22,856 nt of DNA, from assembly GCA_035576005.1 (NCBI GenBank), contig DATLXH010000188.1:1-22856 (forward strand). Reading direction: 5' to 3'. Below, piece after piece: positions 1-6,240 of this stretch (position 1 is its first letter; each line of letters starts with the position of its first letter). The notes under the pieces are model-generated. The model ran no database searches. It saw only the letters and a list, made by a program, of their open reading frames with translations, and had not been told where the DNA came from. A program made the position numbers and the translations under genes. The stretch is from DATLXH01 sp035576005. GTDB lineage: Bacteria; Acidobacteriota; Thermoanaerobaculia; Gp7-AA8.

Positions 1-97
1 GTACCCTGTCCCTGACCGAGAAGATTGTCGTCGGCCATCGCTTTGGACGAGGGTTCATGCCGGGATGCAGAATTCCTGATGCGAATGTCTGGGTGCC

Positions 98-116
98 GGA
101 CGCAGGCCCTGCGTCC
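98..116. repeat. REP-like perfect palindrome
   Basis: A 9-bp perfect inverted repeat (GGACGCAGG / CCTGCGTCC) with a 1-nt centre. It lies 23 bp left of the truncated hairpin element at 139-238, in the otherwise gene-free stretch 1-247. Apart from these two repeats I see nothing in 1-247; short ORFs there are shadows of the repeat sequence. Confidence 0.6.
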
Positions 117-138
117 CTACACCCGCCCAGGTTGATCT

Positions 139-238
139 CGACACAGTGTCAACTATGCTCTCGTAGCGAAACCGTCGTGCGCCTCGCATCCAGGCCGCTA
201 TCCGTCGTTTCACGGCGAAGGTCTGTGAGAAATGCGGG
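139..238 (-). repeat. 178-bp hairpin element, half copy (copy A)
   Basis: On the minus strand this reads from the conserved end CCCGCATTTCTCACAGACC through one arm and just past the central loop palindrome (142-157), then stops; the other arm is missing. Aligned with the full copies at 11138-11315 and 13165-13342 it covers about 100 of 178 positions. The conserved end lies 9 bp beyond the glk stop codon. Its outer arm matches the right-arm type of the full copies while its inner part matches the left-arm type, so it may be a recombinant. Confidence 0.8.
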
Positions 239-247
239 TTAGCCGGC

Positions 248-1237
248 TCAGATCCTGTGGGCACTCAACATGGCATGTGCCAGATCAGCAGCTCCCATCA
301 ACCCCGCGTCTGTGTTGGTGATGATGTGCAGAGGGTATTGCTCGAGAAGGCCACGGAAGCGGCCCTTGTTCAGAAACGCCTCCAGAAAGAGTCCGCTCGT
401 GAACTGGGCGACGTTCTTCGCGGCGACCCCCCCTGCGATGAACACCCCGCCCCGCGAGAGAACCTTGAGAGCCAGATTTCCTGCTTCCGCTCCGTAGACA
501 CTTACAAAGAGCGCGAAAGCCTGCGTCGCTTGCGGATCGCCAGCAGCGGCCAGTCTCGAGACCATCGCGGCGCGACTCTCCCCAACTCTGCTCACAGCCG
601 GACTTTGCCCTGCCCCCTCGCAGATGAACTCGTAAACGCTTTCCAGTCCAGGCCCCGACACCACTCGCTCATAGCTCACATGGCCATGAATCTGTCTCAG
701 CCGGACGAGGAGGCCGGATTGCTTCTCATCCGCGGGCGCAAAATCGCAGTGGCCGCCCTCGGATGGAATCACACGCCAGCCCGTGCTCTGGTCATCCTCC
801 GGAATCAGGAATGCTTCGCCAAGACCGGTTCCGGCACCGATCACCGCAATAGGATCGGCGGGTCCAGCGCTTCCCTGATTGATCTGAACAAGGTCGTGCG
901 GTGAGAGTTGAGGAACTGCGTGGGCAACCGAGTAGAAGTCGTTCACGACCTTGACCCGCTCGCACCCGAGCAGTGCGCCAAGCTCATCCTCAGCGATCCG
1001 CCACGGAAGATTCGTAACAGACGCGACCCCTGAAGAGACAGGTCCGGCCACCGCCAGACAGATCGCATCGACGGCACTGCCTCGGCCGACGAACTCCTCG
1101 ATGATCAAGTCGAACGAAGCATATGCGCCACTTTCAAACCGCCTCTGGCGCAGCACCTCGCAATGACCGTTCAGGATCTCTCTCTCCTCCAGAAGAACCT
1201 TGGTTCCGCCAATGTCGCCCGCGATGATTCGACTCAT
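248..1237 (-). CDS. glk: Glucokinase (ROK-unrelated COG0837 type)
   Basis: ATP-dependent glucokinase, phosphorylating glucose to glucose 6-phosphate in the cytoplasm. At 329 aa it matches the usual length of the bacterial Glk family. Visible motifs: the phosphate-binding loop DIGGT at residues 8-12, AVAGPV at 62-67, TNLPW at 75-79, the catalytic Asp in NDF at 99-101, the nucleotide-binding GAGTGLGEA at 134-142, SEGGH at 159-163 and a C-terminal GGVAAKN. The ATG start is preceded by an AGGA box 6 nt upstream. It is the last gene of a minus-strand run with pgl and a DHH phosphoesterase, separated from pgl by 219 bp. With pgl it points to glucose 6-phosphate oxidation by the pentose phosphate or Entner-Doudoroff route; the dehydrogenase gene is not in the window. 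The gene ends next to a palindromic repeat that could act as its 3' end. Confidence 0.93.
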   Translation of the reverse strand: MSRIIAGDIGGTKVLLEEREILNGHCEVLRQRRFESGAYASFDLIIEEFVGRGSAVDAICLAVAGPVSSGVASVTNLPWRIAEDELGALLGCERVKVVNDFYSVAHAVPQLSPHDLVQINQGSAGPADPIAVIGAGTGLGEAFLIPEDDQSTGWRVIPSEGGHCDFAPADEKQSGLLVRLRQIHGHVSYERVVSGPGLESVYEFICEGAGQSPAVSRVGESRAAMVSRLAAAGDPQATQAFALFVSVYGAEAGNLALKVLSRGGVFIAGGVAAKNVAQFTSGLFLEAFLNKGRFRGLLEQYPLHIITNTDAGLMGAADLAHAMLSAHRI

Positions 1238-1336
1238 GAACGATCCTGATCCATTGGGGAACGTAGTCGCAAGCAGCCAGCCACCTCACGAATGTAAGTC
1301 AGGCGGCCGGTGGCCGAGAAAAAGGAGACGAATGCA

Positions 1337-1387
1337 TATGTCATCCGGAGCGGGAGAGCATTTCTCTGCAGCGGTAAGGATGACATA
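1337..1387. repeat. Inverted repeat in the pgl-glk gap
   Basis: The 10-bp arms TATGTCATCC (1337-1346) and GGATGACATA (1378-1387) flank a 31-nt loop. The arm resembles the TGTCATCC-type dispersed repeats seen in many GC-rich genomes; a degenerate relative (TTTGTCATCCGAAGCGG) occurs near 12390. Its position between two co-directional genes leaves open a processing or partial termination role. The rest of the 1238-1456 gap shows nothing recognisable. Confidence 0.45.
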
Positions 1388-1456
1388 CCCGTCACAAAGA
1401 GCCTGGGGCGGGAGGGGCGAGGGATCCTCGAGTCACCAACCACAACCCTAGCCTCT

Positions 1457-2149
1457 CTACGAAACTCCTGGATAAGCAGCGCGGTCGACGAACCACCAGC
1501 TTTCCGTTCCTTTCTCAGCGACGCTGGTGATCGGAAAGTCTTCGCCACGCCGAATTCGCTCGATCATCGATTTCTTACCCGCTCCCGCAGCGAGGACCCA
1601 CTTGCATCGTGCATCCCGCAGCTGAGGCGTCGTAAGCGTGACACGCCAGCTCTCGAGTCGAGGCACCCATACTTCCGAAGACGCTTGATCGACAACATCA
1701 AGTACAGGGGTCCCCGGAAACAATGATGCGGTGTGGCCGTCCTCCCCCATCCCCAGGATGGCAAGATCGATCTGACCGACAGCAAGATCATTCCATTCTG
1801 CATTGAAGTGATTCGCGATGGTCGCGGGCTCGTTGAGCTCCGTACGGAATTTGATGAAGCGATGACCCTCGCTGATTCCTTCGCGGAAGAGGGACTCCTC
1901 GATCATGCGACGGTTGGACTGCGCATCGTCGGGCGGGACGCAGCGCTCGTCTCCGGTTACCCATGTGATCTTCCGCCGTGCCAGGCGATCGCGAAGGGGC
2001 GCCTTTCCCAGCAACTCATACAGACTCTTTGGCGTCGTTCCACCTGATAGCGCAACGGTGATCGAGTCGCTCTTCTCCGCATACGCCACGAGAGTAGCGG
2101 CGGCGGCCTGAACCAACTCCTCGATCGAATCGAAAATGCGGAAGTTCAT
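1457..2149 (-). CDS. pgl: 6-phosphogluconolactonase
   Basis: Hydrolyses 6-phosphogluconolactone to 6-phosphogluconate, the second step of the oxidative pentose phosphate pathway. At 230 aa it is typical of the NagB-like Pgl family (DevB type). Visible motifs: the sugar-phosphate loop LSGGTTPKSLY at 34-44, WVTGDERCVPPDDAQSNRRM at about 63-81, and the signature LGMGEDGHTASLFPG at 131-145, where the Asp and His are the expected catalytic region. The C-terminal part keeps the family pattern (VLAAGAGKKSMI). Its ATG overlaps the TGA of the upstream DHH gene (ATGA), indicating translational coupling. glk follows on the same strand. Confidence 0.94.
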   Translation of the reverse strand: MNFRIFDSIEELVQAAAATLVAYAEKSDSITVALSGGTTPKSLYELLGKAPLRDRLARRKITWVTGDERCVPPDDAQSNRRMIEESLFREGISEGHRFIKFRTELNEPATIANHFNAEWNDLAVGQIDLAILGMGEDGHTASLFPGTPVLDVVDQASSEVWVPRLESWRVTLTTPQLRDARCKWVLAAGAGKKSMIERIRRGEDFPITSVAEKGTESWWFVDRAAYPGVS

Positions 2150-3168
2150 TGCGACGGCTCGCCTTTATCGAAGTATTGAAGCTCACCAGGCGATGCCCCT
2201 CGCTCGTGAGCGAAGCGGCTCGCGATCTCGAGCTCGATCTCTGCGCGAGATCTGCCCGTCGAGTTGATGTTCACGTTTCCTCCTCCACGCATTCCATGGC
2301 CGCCGCCACTACCGAGTCCTGTAAGGATCCGCCGCATCAGCTCTCCTGCTTCGGCTGAAGGGTCATTGGTCCGAATGGAGACGTAGAGTTTTTCCCGCAC
2401 CGAACCTGTGCAGAGTCCCCATTGCATGTCCACCATTCTGACGATCAGATCGGCGATCTCCGGTACGAAGTCGGGGTCGTTGACTTCGCCGAGGCGCGCG
2501 ACTGCGATCTCTCGCCCGACCTCCAGCGCTCCGATGGCGCGAGCCAGTTGCGAGAAGTACGCTTTGTCGAGCCGCGGTCTGGCGATCTGCGCCAGAAGCG
2601 ACCAGTTTGCGAAGGGAAACAGGAGCTCGAACGCCTCGATATCGTCGTCCGAGACTTCCCGAACGAGATCCTGCGTTTCGGAACGGATGCCGTAGAGCAG
2701 AGCCGTGGCGAGCGACTCTGGAATCTCGACCGACGCCTCGCGAAGGTATAGCGTCATGAGGCTGGCCGAGGCTCCCAGTTCCTCACGCACGTCGAAAAAT
2801 CTGGCGCGACGCGTTGCCTCCCGCAAAGGGTGGTGGTCGATGACGATGTCGGGGATGCGATCGGCGGAAAGTGCATGATTCCCTGTCTCTGGTTGTGCGT
2901 CGATCAATGCGATGTGAGCAAAGGCGTTCCGGTCGATCCGTTGAAGCGGAACGATCGGAAGCTCGAGAAGATCGACCATGGCGCGGTTCTCCGCGCGTCC
3001 GACGACACCGCTGTAACCAATGACTGAATGAACCCCTCGCTTGATGCGCAACAGGTGCTGCATGGCGGCCGCGCTCGAGATCGAATCAGGATCAGGATTA
3101 TCATGCGTGAGGATCAGCAGATCTCCCGCGAGCGGGAGATCCAGAAGTTGTTGAAGTGGTGAAGGCAT
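2146..3168 (-). CDS. DHH/DHHA1 family phosphoesterase
   Basis: Metal-dependent phosphoesterase of the DHH superfamily, the group containing NrnA-type oligoribonucleases and pAp phosphatases. From the chosen start the protein is 340 aa. N-terminal DHH domain: motif I HDNPDPDS, then DAQP, then the name motif DHHP; the C-terminal DHHA1 domain has the glycine loop GSGGGHGMRGGG. At the usual fourth metal motif the sequence is YGIRSETQ, with Glu where many relatives have Asp. The frame stays open to an ATG at 3315, but those extra residues are encoded by a palindromic repeat (3217-3306), so I start at the ATG at 3168. That ATG has no Shine-Dalgarno sequence but has a GACAAT box 11 nt upstream. It overlaps pgl by 4 bp. 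Substrate (nanoRNA, pAp or cyclic dinucleotide product) cannot be told from sequence. Confidence 0.85.
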   Translation of the reverse strand: MPSPLQQLLDLPLAGDLLILTHDNPDPDSISSAAAMQHLLRIKRGVHSVIGYSGVVGRAENRAMVDLLELPIVPLQRIDRNAFAHIALIDAQPETGNHALSADRIPDIVIDHHPLREATRRARFFDVREELGASASLMTLYLREASVEIPESLATALLYGIRSETQDLVREVSDDDIEAFELLFPFANWSLLAQIARPRLDKAYFSQLARAIGALEVGREIAVARLGEVNDPDFVPEIADLIVRMVDMQWGLCTGSVREKLYVSIRTNDPSAEAGELMRRILTGLGSGGGHGMRGGGNVNINSTGRSRAEIELEIASRFAHERGASPGELQYFDKGEPSQ

Positions 3169-3216
3169 CGGAAGTGTCGATTGTCTCAGAGTTTGCCCGT
3201 CGATGACTCCCCGCAT

Positions 3217-3306
3217 TGTGGCCGGACATTCCAATTCCAATGTCCGGCGGCGAAGACAGAACAGGGCGCCCTTCGGACGCCGGACTTTGGATGGAATGTC
3301 CGGCCA
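3217..3306. repeat. CCGGACATT palindromic repeat unit
   Basis: An inverted repeat GCCGGACATT (3221-3230) / AATGTCCGGC (3239-3248), followed by another arm GGAATGTCCGGCC (3294-3306), enclosing a GC-rich core. The same hairpin occurs at 13764-13785. It sits between the divergent DHH and fadI genes and generates a spurious N-terminal extension in the DHH frame. Confidence 0.7.
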
Positions 3307-3387
3307 TGGTGGCAAATGGAATCCGCGGGATCCAATCCCGGGTGAGAGCGCGTGATATTCTCCGGCACCTCACAGCCAGGAGTGAAC

Positions 3388-4677
3388 GTGACTGACTCAA
3401 ACCGTGTCGCAATCGTTGCAGGGCTTCGCACTCCTTTCGTGAAGTCGGGAACCTCGTTTGCCGGCCTGGATGCTCTCGCGCTCGGCAAGATTGTGGTCAC
3501 CGAACTGGTCCGGCGATCCGGCATCGATGCCTCCTCAATTCAGGAAGTGCTGTTCGGAAACGTCATTCCATCAGTCAAAGCGCCGAACATCGCGCGCGAG
3601 ATTGTTCTCGGCACTGGTCTTCCACGCTCGATTCCCGGCTACACGATCTCCAAGGCATGTGCGTCAGCGAACCAGGCGATCAGCTCCGGGGCCGATCTCA
3701 TTCATCGCGGTTATGCCGACACCGTGATTGCGGGCGGAGCCGAGTCGCTCTCCACGGTCCCGATCCTCTTCTCGAGGAACTTCTCCGAAGCCCTGGTCAA
3801 TGCCAGCAAACAGAAGAAACCGCTCGGCAAGCTCGGCGCGTTCAAGAGTATTCGCCCTCTCGACCTCGCTCCCGATGCACCTGCCATCGCCGAATCATCC
3901 ACCGGACTCACGATGGGTCAGTCGGCCGAGAAGATGGCAAAGGAAAACGGCATCAGCCGCGAATCGCAGGATCTGTTCGCTCTGCAGAGTCAGACGCGCG
4001 CTGCCGCGGCCACCCGGGATGGTCGTTTCAAAAGCGAGGTGATGACCGTACTGGTTCCGCCTCGCTTCGACAATGTCGTCGAGACCGATAACCTCATCCG
4101 CGCCGATACGACACTCGAGGCCCTATCGAAGCTCAAGCCGGTTTTCGATCGCAGTTACGGAACGCTGACGGCCGGGAACTCGTCCGCGCTGACTGATGGA
4201 GCTGCTGCGGTTCTTCTCATGGCCGAGGAAAAAGCGCGCGCTCTCGGGATCAGGCCGTTGGGGTTTCTGAAGAGTTACGCGTACGCCGCACTCGATCCTT
4301 TTGATCAGTTACTGCAGGGCCCCGCCTACGCGACGCCTCTCGCTCTCGATCGCGCGAAGCTGACGCTCAACGACATCGGGGTCATCGAGATGCACGAAGC
4401 ATTTGCCGCCCAGGTGCTCTCGAATATTCAGTGGCTCGGCTCGAAAAAATTCGCTCAGGAGAAACTGGGACGAAGTGAAGCGGTCGGCGAGATCGACCCA
4501 CAGACAATCAACCGCACCGGCGGCTCTATCGCTCTCGGACATCCTTTCGGCGCAACGGGCGCAAGGATCGTCACCACCGTCTGCAACGAGCTCCAGTTGA
4601 CTGGTGAGCAGTACGGTCTGGTGACTGTCTGTGCGGCGGGCGGAATTGGCTGTGCGATGGTGATCGAGAGAGAGTAG
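3388..4677 (+). CDS. fadI: 3-ketoacyl-CoA thiolase, FadI type
   Basis: Thiolytic cleavage of 3-ketoacyl-CoA in fatty acid beta-oxidation, cytoplasmic. The 429-aa protein resembles the FadI branch over its whole length: RVAIVAGLRTPF at the start, APNIAREIVLGTGLP, the nucleophile Cys in ISKACAS (C91), TGLTMGQSAEKMAK, LTAGNSSALTDGAAAVLLM, the catalytic His in MHEAFAAQ (H336), GHPFGATGA (H385) and the second active Cys in CAAGG (C415). I chose the GTG at 3388 because AGGAG lies 5 nt upstream and the protein then begins where FadI homology begins; an in-frame ATG at 3352 would add 12 residues without such a site. FadJ, its usual partner, is not adjacent. The CaiB/BaiF gene follows after 36 bp. Confidence 0.9.
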   Translation: MTDSNRVAIVAGLRTPFVKSGTSFAGLDALALGKIVVTELVRRSGIDASSIQEVLFGNVIPSVKAPNIAREIVLGTGLPRSIPGYTISKACASANQAISSGADLIHRGYADTVIAGGAESLSTVPILFSRNFSEALVNASKQKKPLGKLGAFKSIRPLDLAPDAPAIAESSTGLTMGQSAEKMAKENGISRESQDLFALQSQTRAAAATRDGRFKSEVMTVLVPPRFDNVVETDNLIRADTTLEALSKLKPVFDRSYGTLTAGNSSALTDGAAAVLLMAEEKARALGIRPLGFLKSYAYAALDPFDQLLQGPAYATPLALDRAKLTLNDIGVIEMHEAFAAQVLSNIQWLGSKKFAQEKLGRSEAVGEIDPQTINRTGGSIALGHPFGATGARIVTTVCNELQLTGEQYGLVTVCAAGGIGCAMVIERE

Positions 4678-4713
4678 TACTCCGACTCTCTCTCTGATCG
4701 CAGGTCATTCCTC

Positions 4714-5865
4714 ATGCCGCTATCTGGTATTCGCGTTCTCGATTTCACTCGTCACCTTCCAGGTCCATACTGCACCGACCTGCTGAGACGGCTCGGGGCT
4801 GAGGTCATCAAGATCGAGCCGCCTGTCGGCGATCCAACGCGCTATCTCTCACCCTTCGTCGGCGAGCATGGTGCGTTGTTCGCGATGGTCAACGGCGGGA
4901 AGCGAAGTGTTGTCGTTGATCTCAAAAGCGTCGAGGGCCGCGAGTTCATTTACAAGCTGGTCGAGGTTTGTGACGTGGTGGTCGAGTCGTACCGGCCGGG
5001 CATGGCTGCGACATTTGGCATCGACTACAAGACTCTCTCCGCGATCAATCCGCGTCTCGTCAGTTGTTCGATCAGCGGATATGGAGCAGCCGTAGAGCGG
5101 AGCGCGCACGATTTGAATTTTGTGGCTCTTGCGGGCCTGCTCGATCTCCAGCGCGACGAGAAAGGACGGCCGATCCTTCCCGCAACCCAGATTGGCGACA
5201 TGGGAGGTGGACTCTTCGGCGCACTCTCGATCCTTGCCGCGTTGCTCGAGCGCCAGAAAACGGGAACCGGAAGAGAGATCGACATCTCGATGGCAGACGC
5301 CACGCGAGCGATGATGCCGACGGCCGAGGCCTTGTATCGGGGAACGCACGAACGACCCGAGTCCTTCATGCTCACTGGTGCGCTGCCGAACTATGACGTC
5401 TACGAAACCGCTGATGGAAAGTACCTTGCCGTCGCGCCACTCGAGGCACAGTTCTGGGATTCGTTCTGCAAGGCGATTGGACATCCTGAGCTGATTCCAT
5501 TGCATGTCGATGAGGGAGCAAGGGGCGAGGTGAAGACCACAGTCGCTCGGGCGTTGCGGCAGAAATCACGCGCAGATTGGGAAACAGTGTTCGACCAGCT
5601 TGACATCTGCGTGGAGCCGGTGCTCTCGATCGCCGAGGCGCACGAGCGATACGGCGATCCGATGCAGAAGCATCCGATCGGGGTCAATTTCCCGCGAGAT
5701 GTCGGACCCGCGGAATCTCTTGGCGCCTCGCTGGGGAGCGTGGCAACGATAGCCGGGTTGGACGCGGGCCAGAAGCGAGCGGTGGAAAAGAGCGCGGCGT
5801 TCGTGCCGCGACACCGTTTGAAACGATTTCTCTTCAAAGCACAGCGATTGCTTCGGAATCGGTAA
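4714..5865 (+). CDS. CaiB/BaiF family protein, likely alpha-methylacyl-CoA racemase-like
   Basis: Family III CoA transferase fold, 383 aa. The N-terminal CoA-binding half has the standard LSGIRVLDFTRHLPGPYC opening, LGAEVIKIEPPVGDP, and GKRSVVVDLKS. Two residues stand out: His132 in AHDLNF and Asp162 in QIGDMGGG. They are 30 positions apart, the spacing of the catalytic His/Asp pair in alpha-methylacyl-CoA racemases (MCR/AMACR), whereas transferases such as Frc use only the Asp. A racemase converting 2R- to 2S-methylacyl-CoA would suit the preceding thiolase by feeding branched acids into beta-oxidation. A true CoA transferase remains possible. The C-terminal tail of about 40 residues is basic and probably variable. 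The start has only a weak AGGT upstream. Confidence 0.85.
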   Translation: MPLSGIRVLDFTRHLPGPYCTDLLRRLGAEVIKIEPPVGDPTRYLSPFVGEHGALFAMVNGGKRSVVVDLKSVEGREFIYKLVEVCDVVVESYRPGMAATFGIDYKTLSAINPRLVSCSISGYGAAVERSAHDLNFVALAGLLDLQRDEKGRPILPATQIGDMGGGLFGALSILAALLERQKTGTGREIDISMADATRAMMPTAEALYRGTHERPESFMLTGALPNYDVYETADGKYLAVAPLEAQFWDSFCKAIGHPELIPLHVDEGARGEVKTTVARALRQKSRADWETVFDQLDICVEPVLSIAEAHERYGDPMQKHPIGVNFPRDVGPAESLGASLGSVATIAGLDAGQKRAVEKSAAFVPRHRLKRFLFKAQRLLRNR

Positions 5866-5875
5866 GCGATCCGGC

Positions 5876-6010
5876 GTGAGACCCTCACCCCTAGCCCCTC
5901 TCCCGCCGGGAGAGGGGGACACAGTCTCGCGGCGCTCGATCGTTTTCCCTCTCCCCACGTCTTCCTTAACAAGATACAAGGGTGGCGCGCTTAGCGCCGG
6001 GTGAGGGTCC
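5876..6010. repeat. GGGTGAGGGT-family palindromic repeat
   Basis: Contains ACCCTCACCC (5881-5890), then a 10-bp-arm hairpin of the CCCCTCTCCC / GGGAGAGGGG type (5896-5918), and ends with the opposite-orientation GGGTGAGGGT (5999-6008). A related unit in the other orientation lies at 22491-22530. It fills the first part of the 375-bp gap before the molybdopterin oxidoreductase. The remaining 230 bp (6011-6240) is open in one frame but has no recognisable protein content. Confidence 0.6.
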
Positions 6011-6227
6011 CTGGTGGCGCGGGCGAATTCGAAACTCGCGTCCTCACAGCTTGCGCTGCGGCCGTCGCGTCCGATGGGACCGGAGTAGAAGCTTGCGAGG
6101 TCCCTCGCCCCGCCCGCCCACGCGCCCAGGCTCGGGACGACACGTCGGTTCTTTTTCGCAGTCGAGGCACGTTGCCGTACACCCGCTCGGAACGACACCG
6201 CGTAACGCTTGCCCGTCGCGCCCGCGC

Positions 6228-6233
6228 TACAAT
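6228..6233 (+). promoter_or_regulatory. Possible minus-10 box of a leaderless transcript
   Basis: TACAAT ends 7 nt before the ATG at 6241, so transcription would begin at or next to the start codon. The ATG has no Shine-Dalgarno sequence. No convincing minus-35 at 16-18 bp is seen. The same TACAATCG plus ATG spacing precedes the TPR-AIM24 gene. Confidence 0.4.
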
Positions 6234-6240
6234 CGCTTCG

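Noticed and set aside
55..264. Minus-strand ORF over the half hairpin element (and similar ORFs at 13084-13365 and 13314-13547)
   Set aside because: The shared peptide HFSQT/ISHRPSP comes from translating the repeat itself in different places; no domain, and it overlaps gene ends.
257..904. Plus-strand ORF of 215 aa opposite glk
   Set aside because: Antisense shadow of a clear glucokinase gene; no recognisable protein content.
6001..6240. 80-residue N-terminal extension of the molybdopterin oxidoreductase
   Set aside because: Low-complexity Arg/Ala-rich sequence overlapping a repeat; the Fe-S domain starts at 6241.
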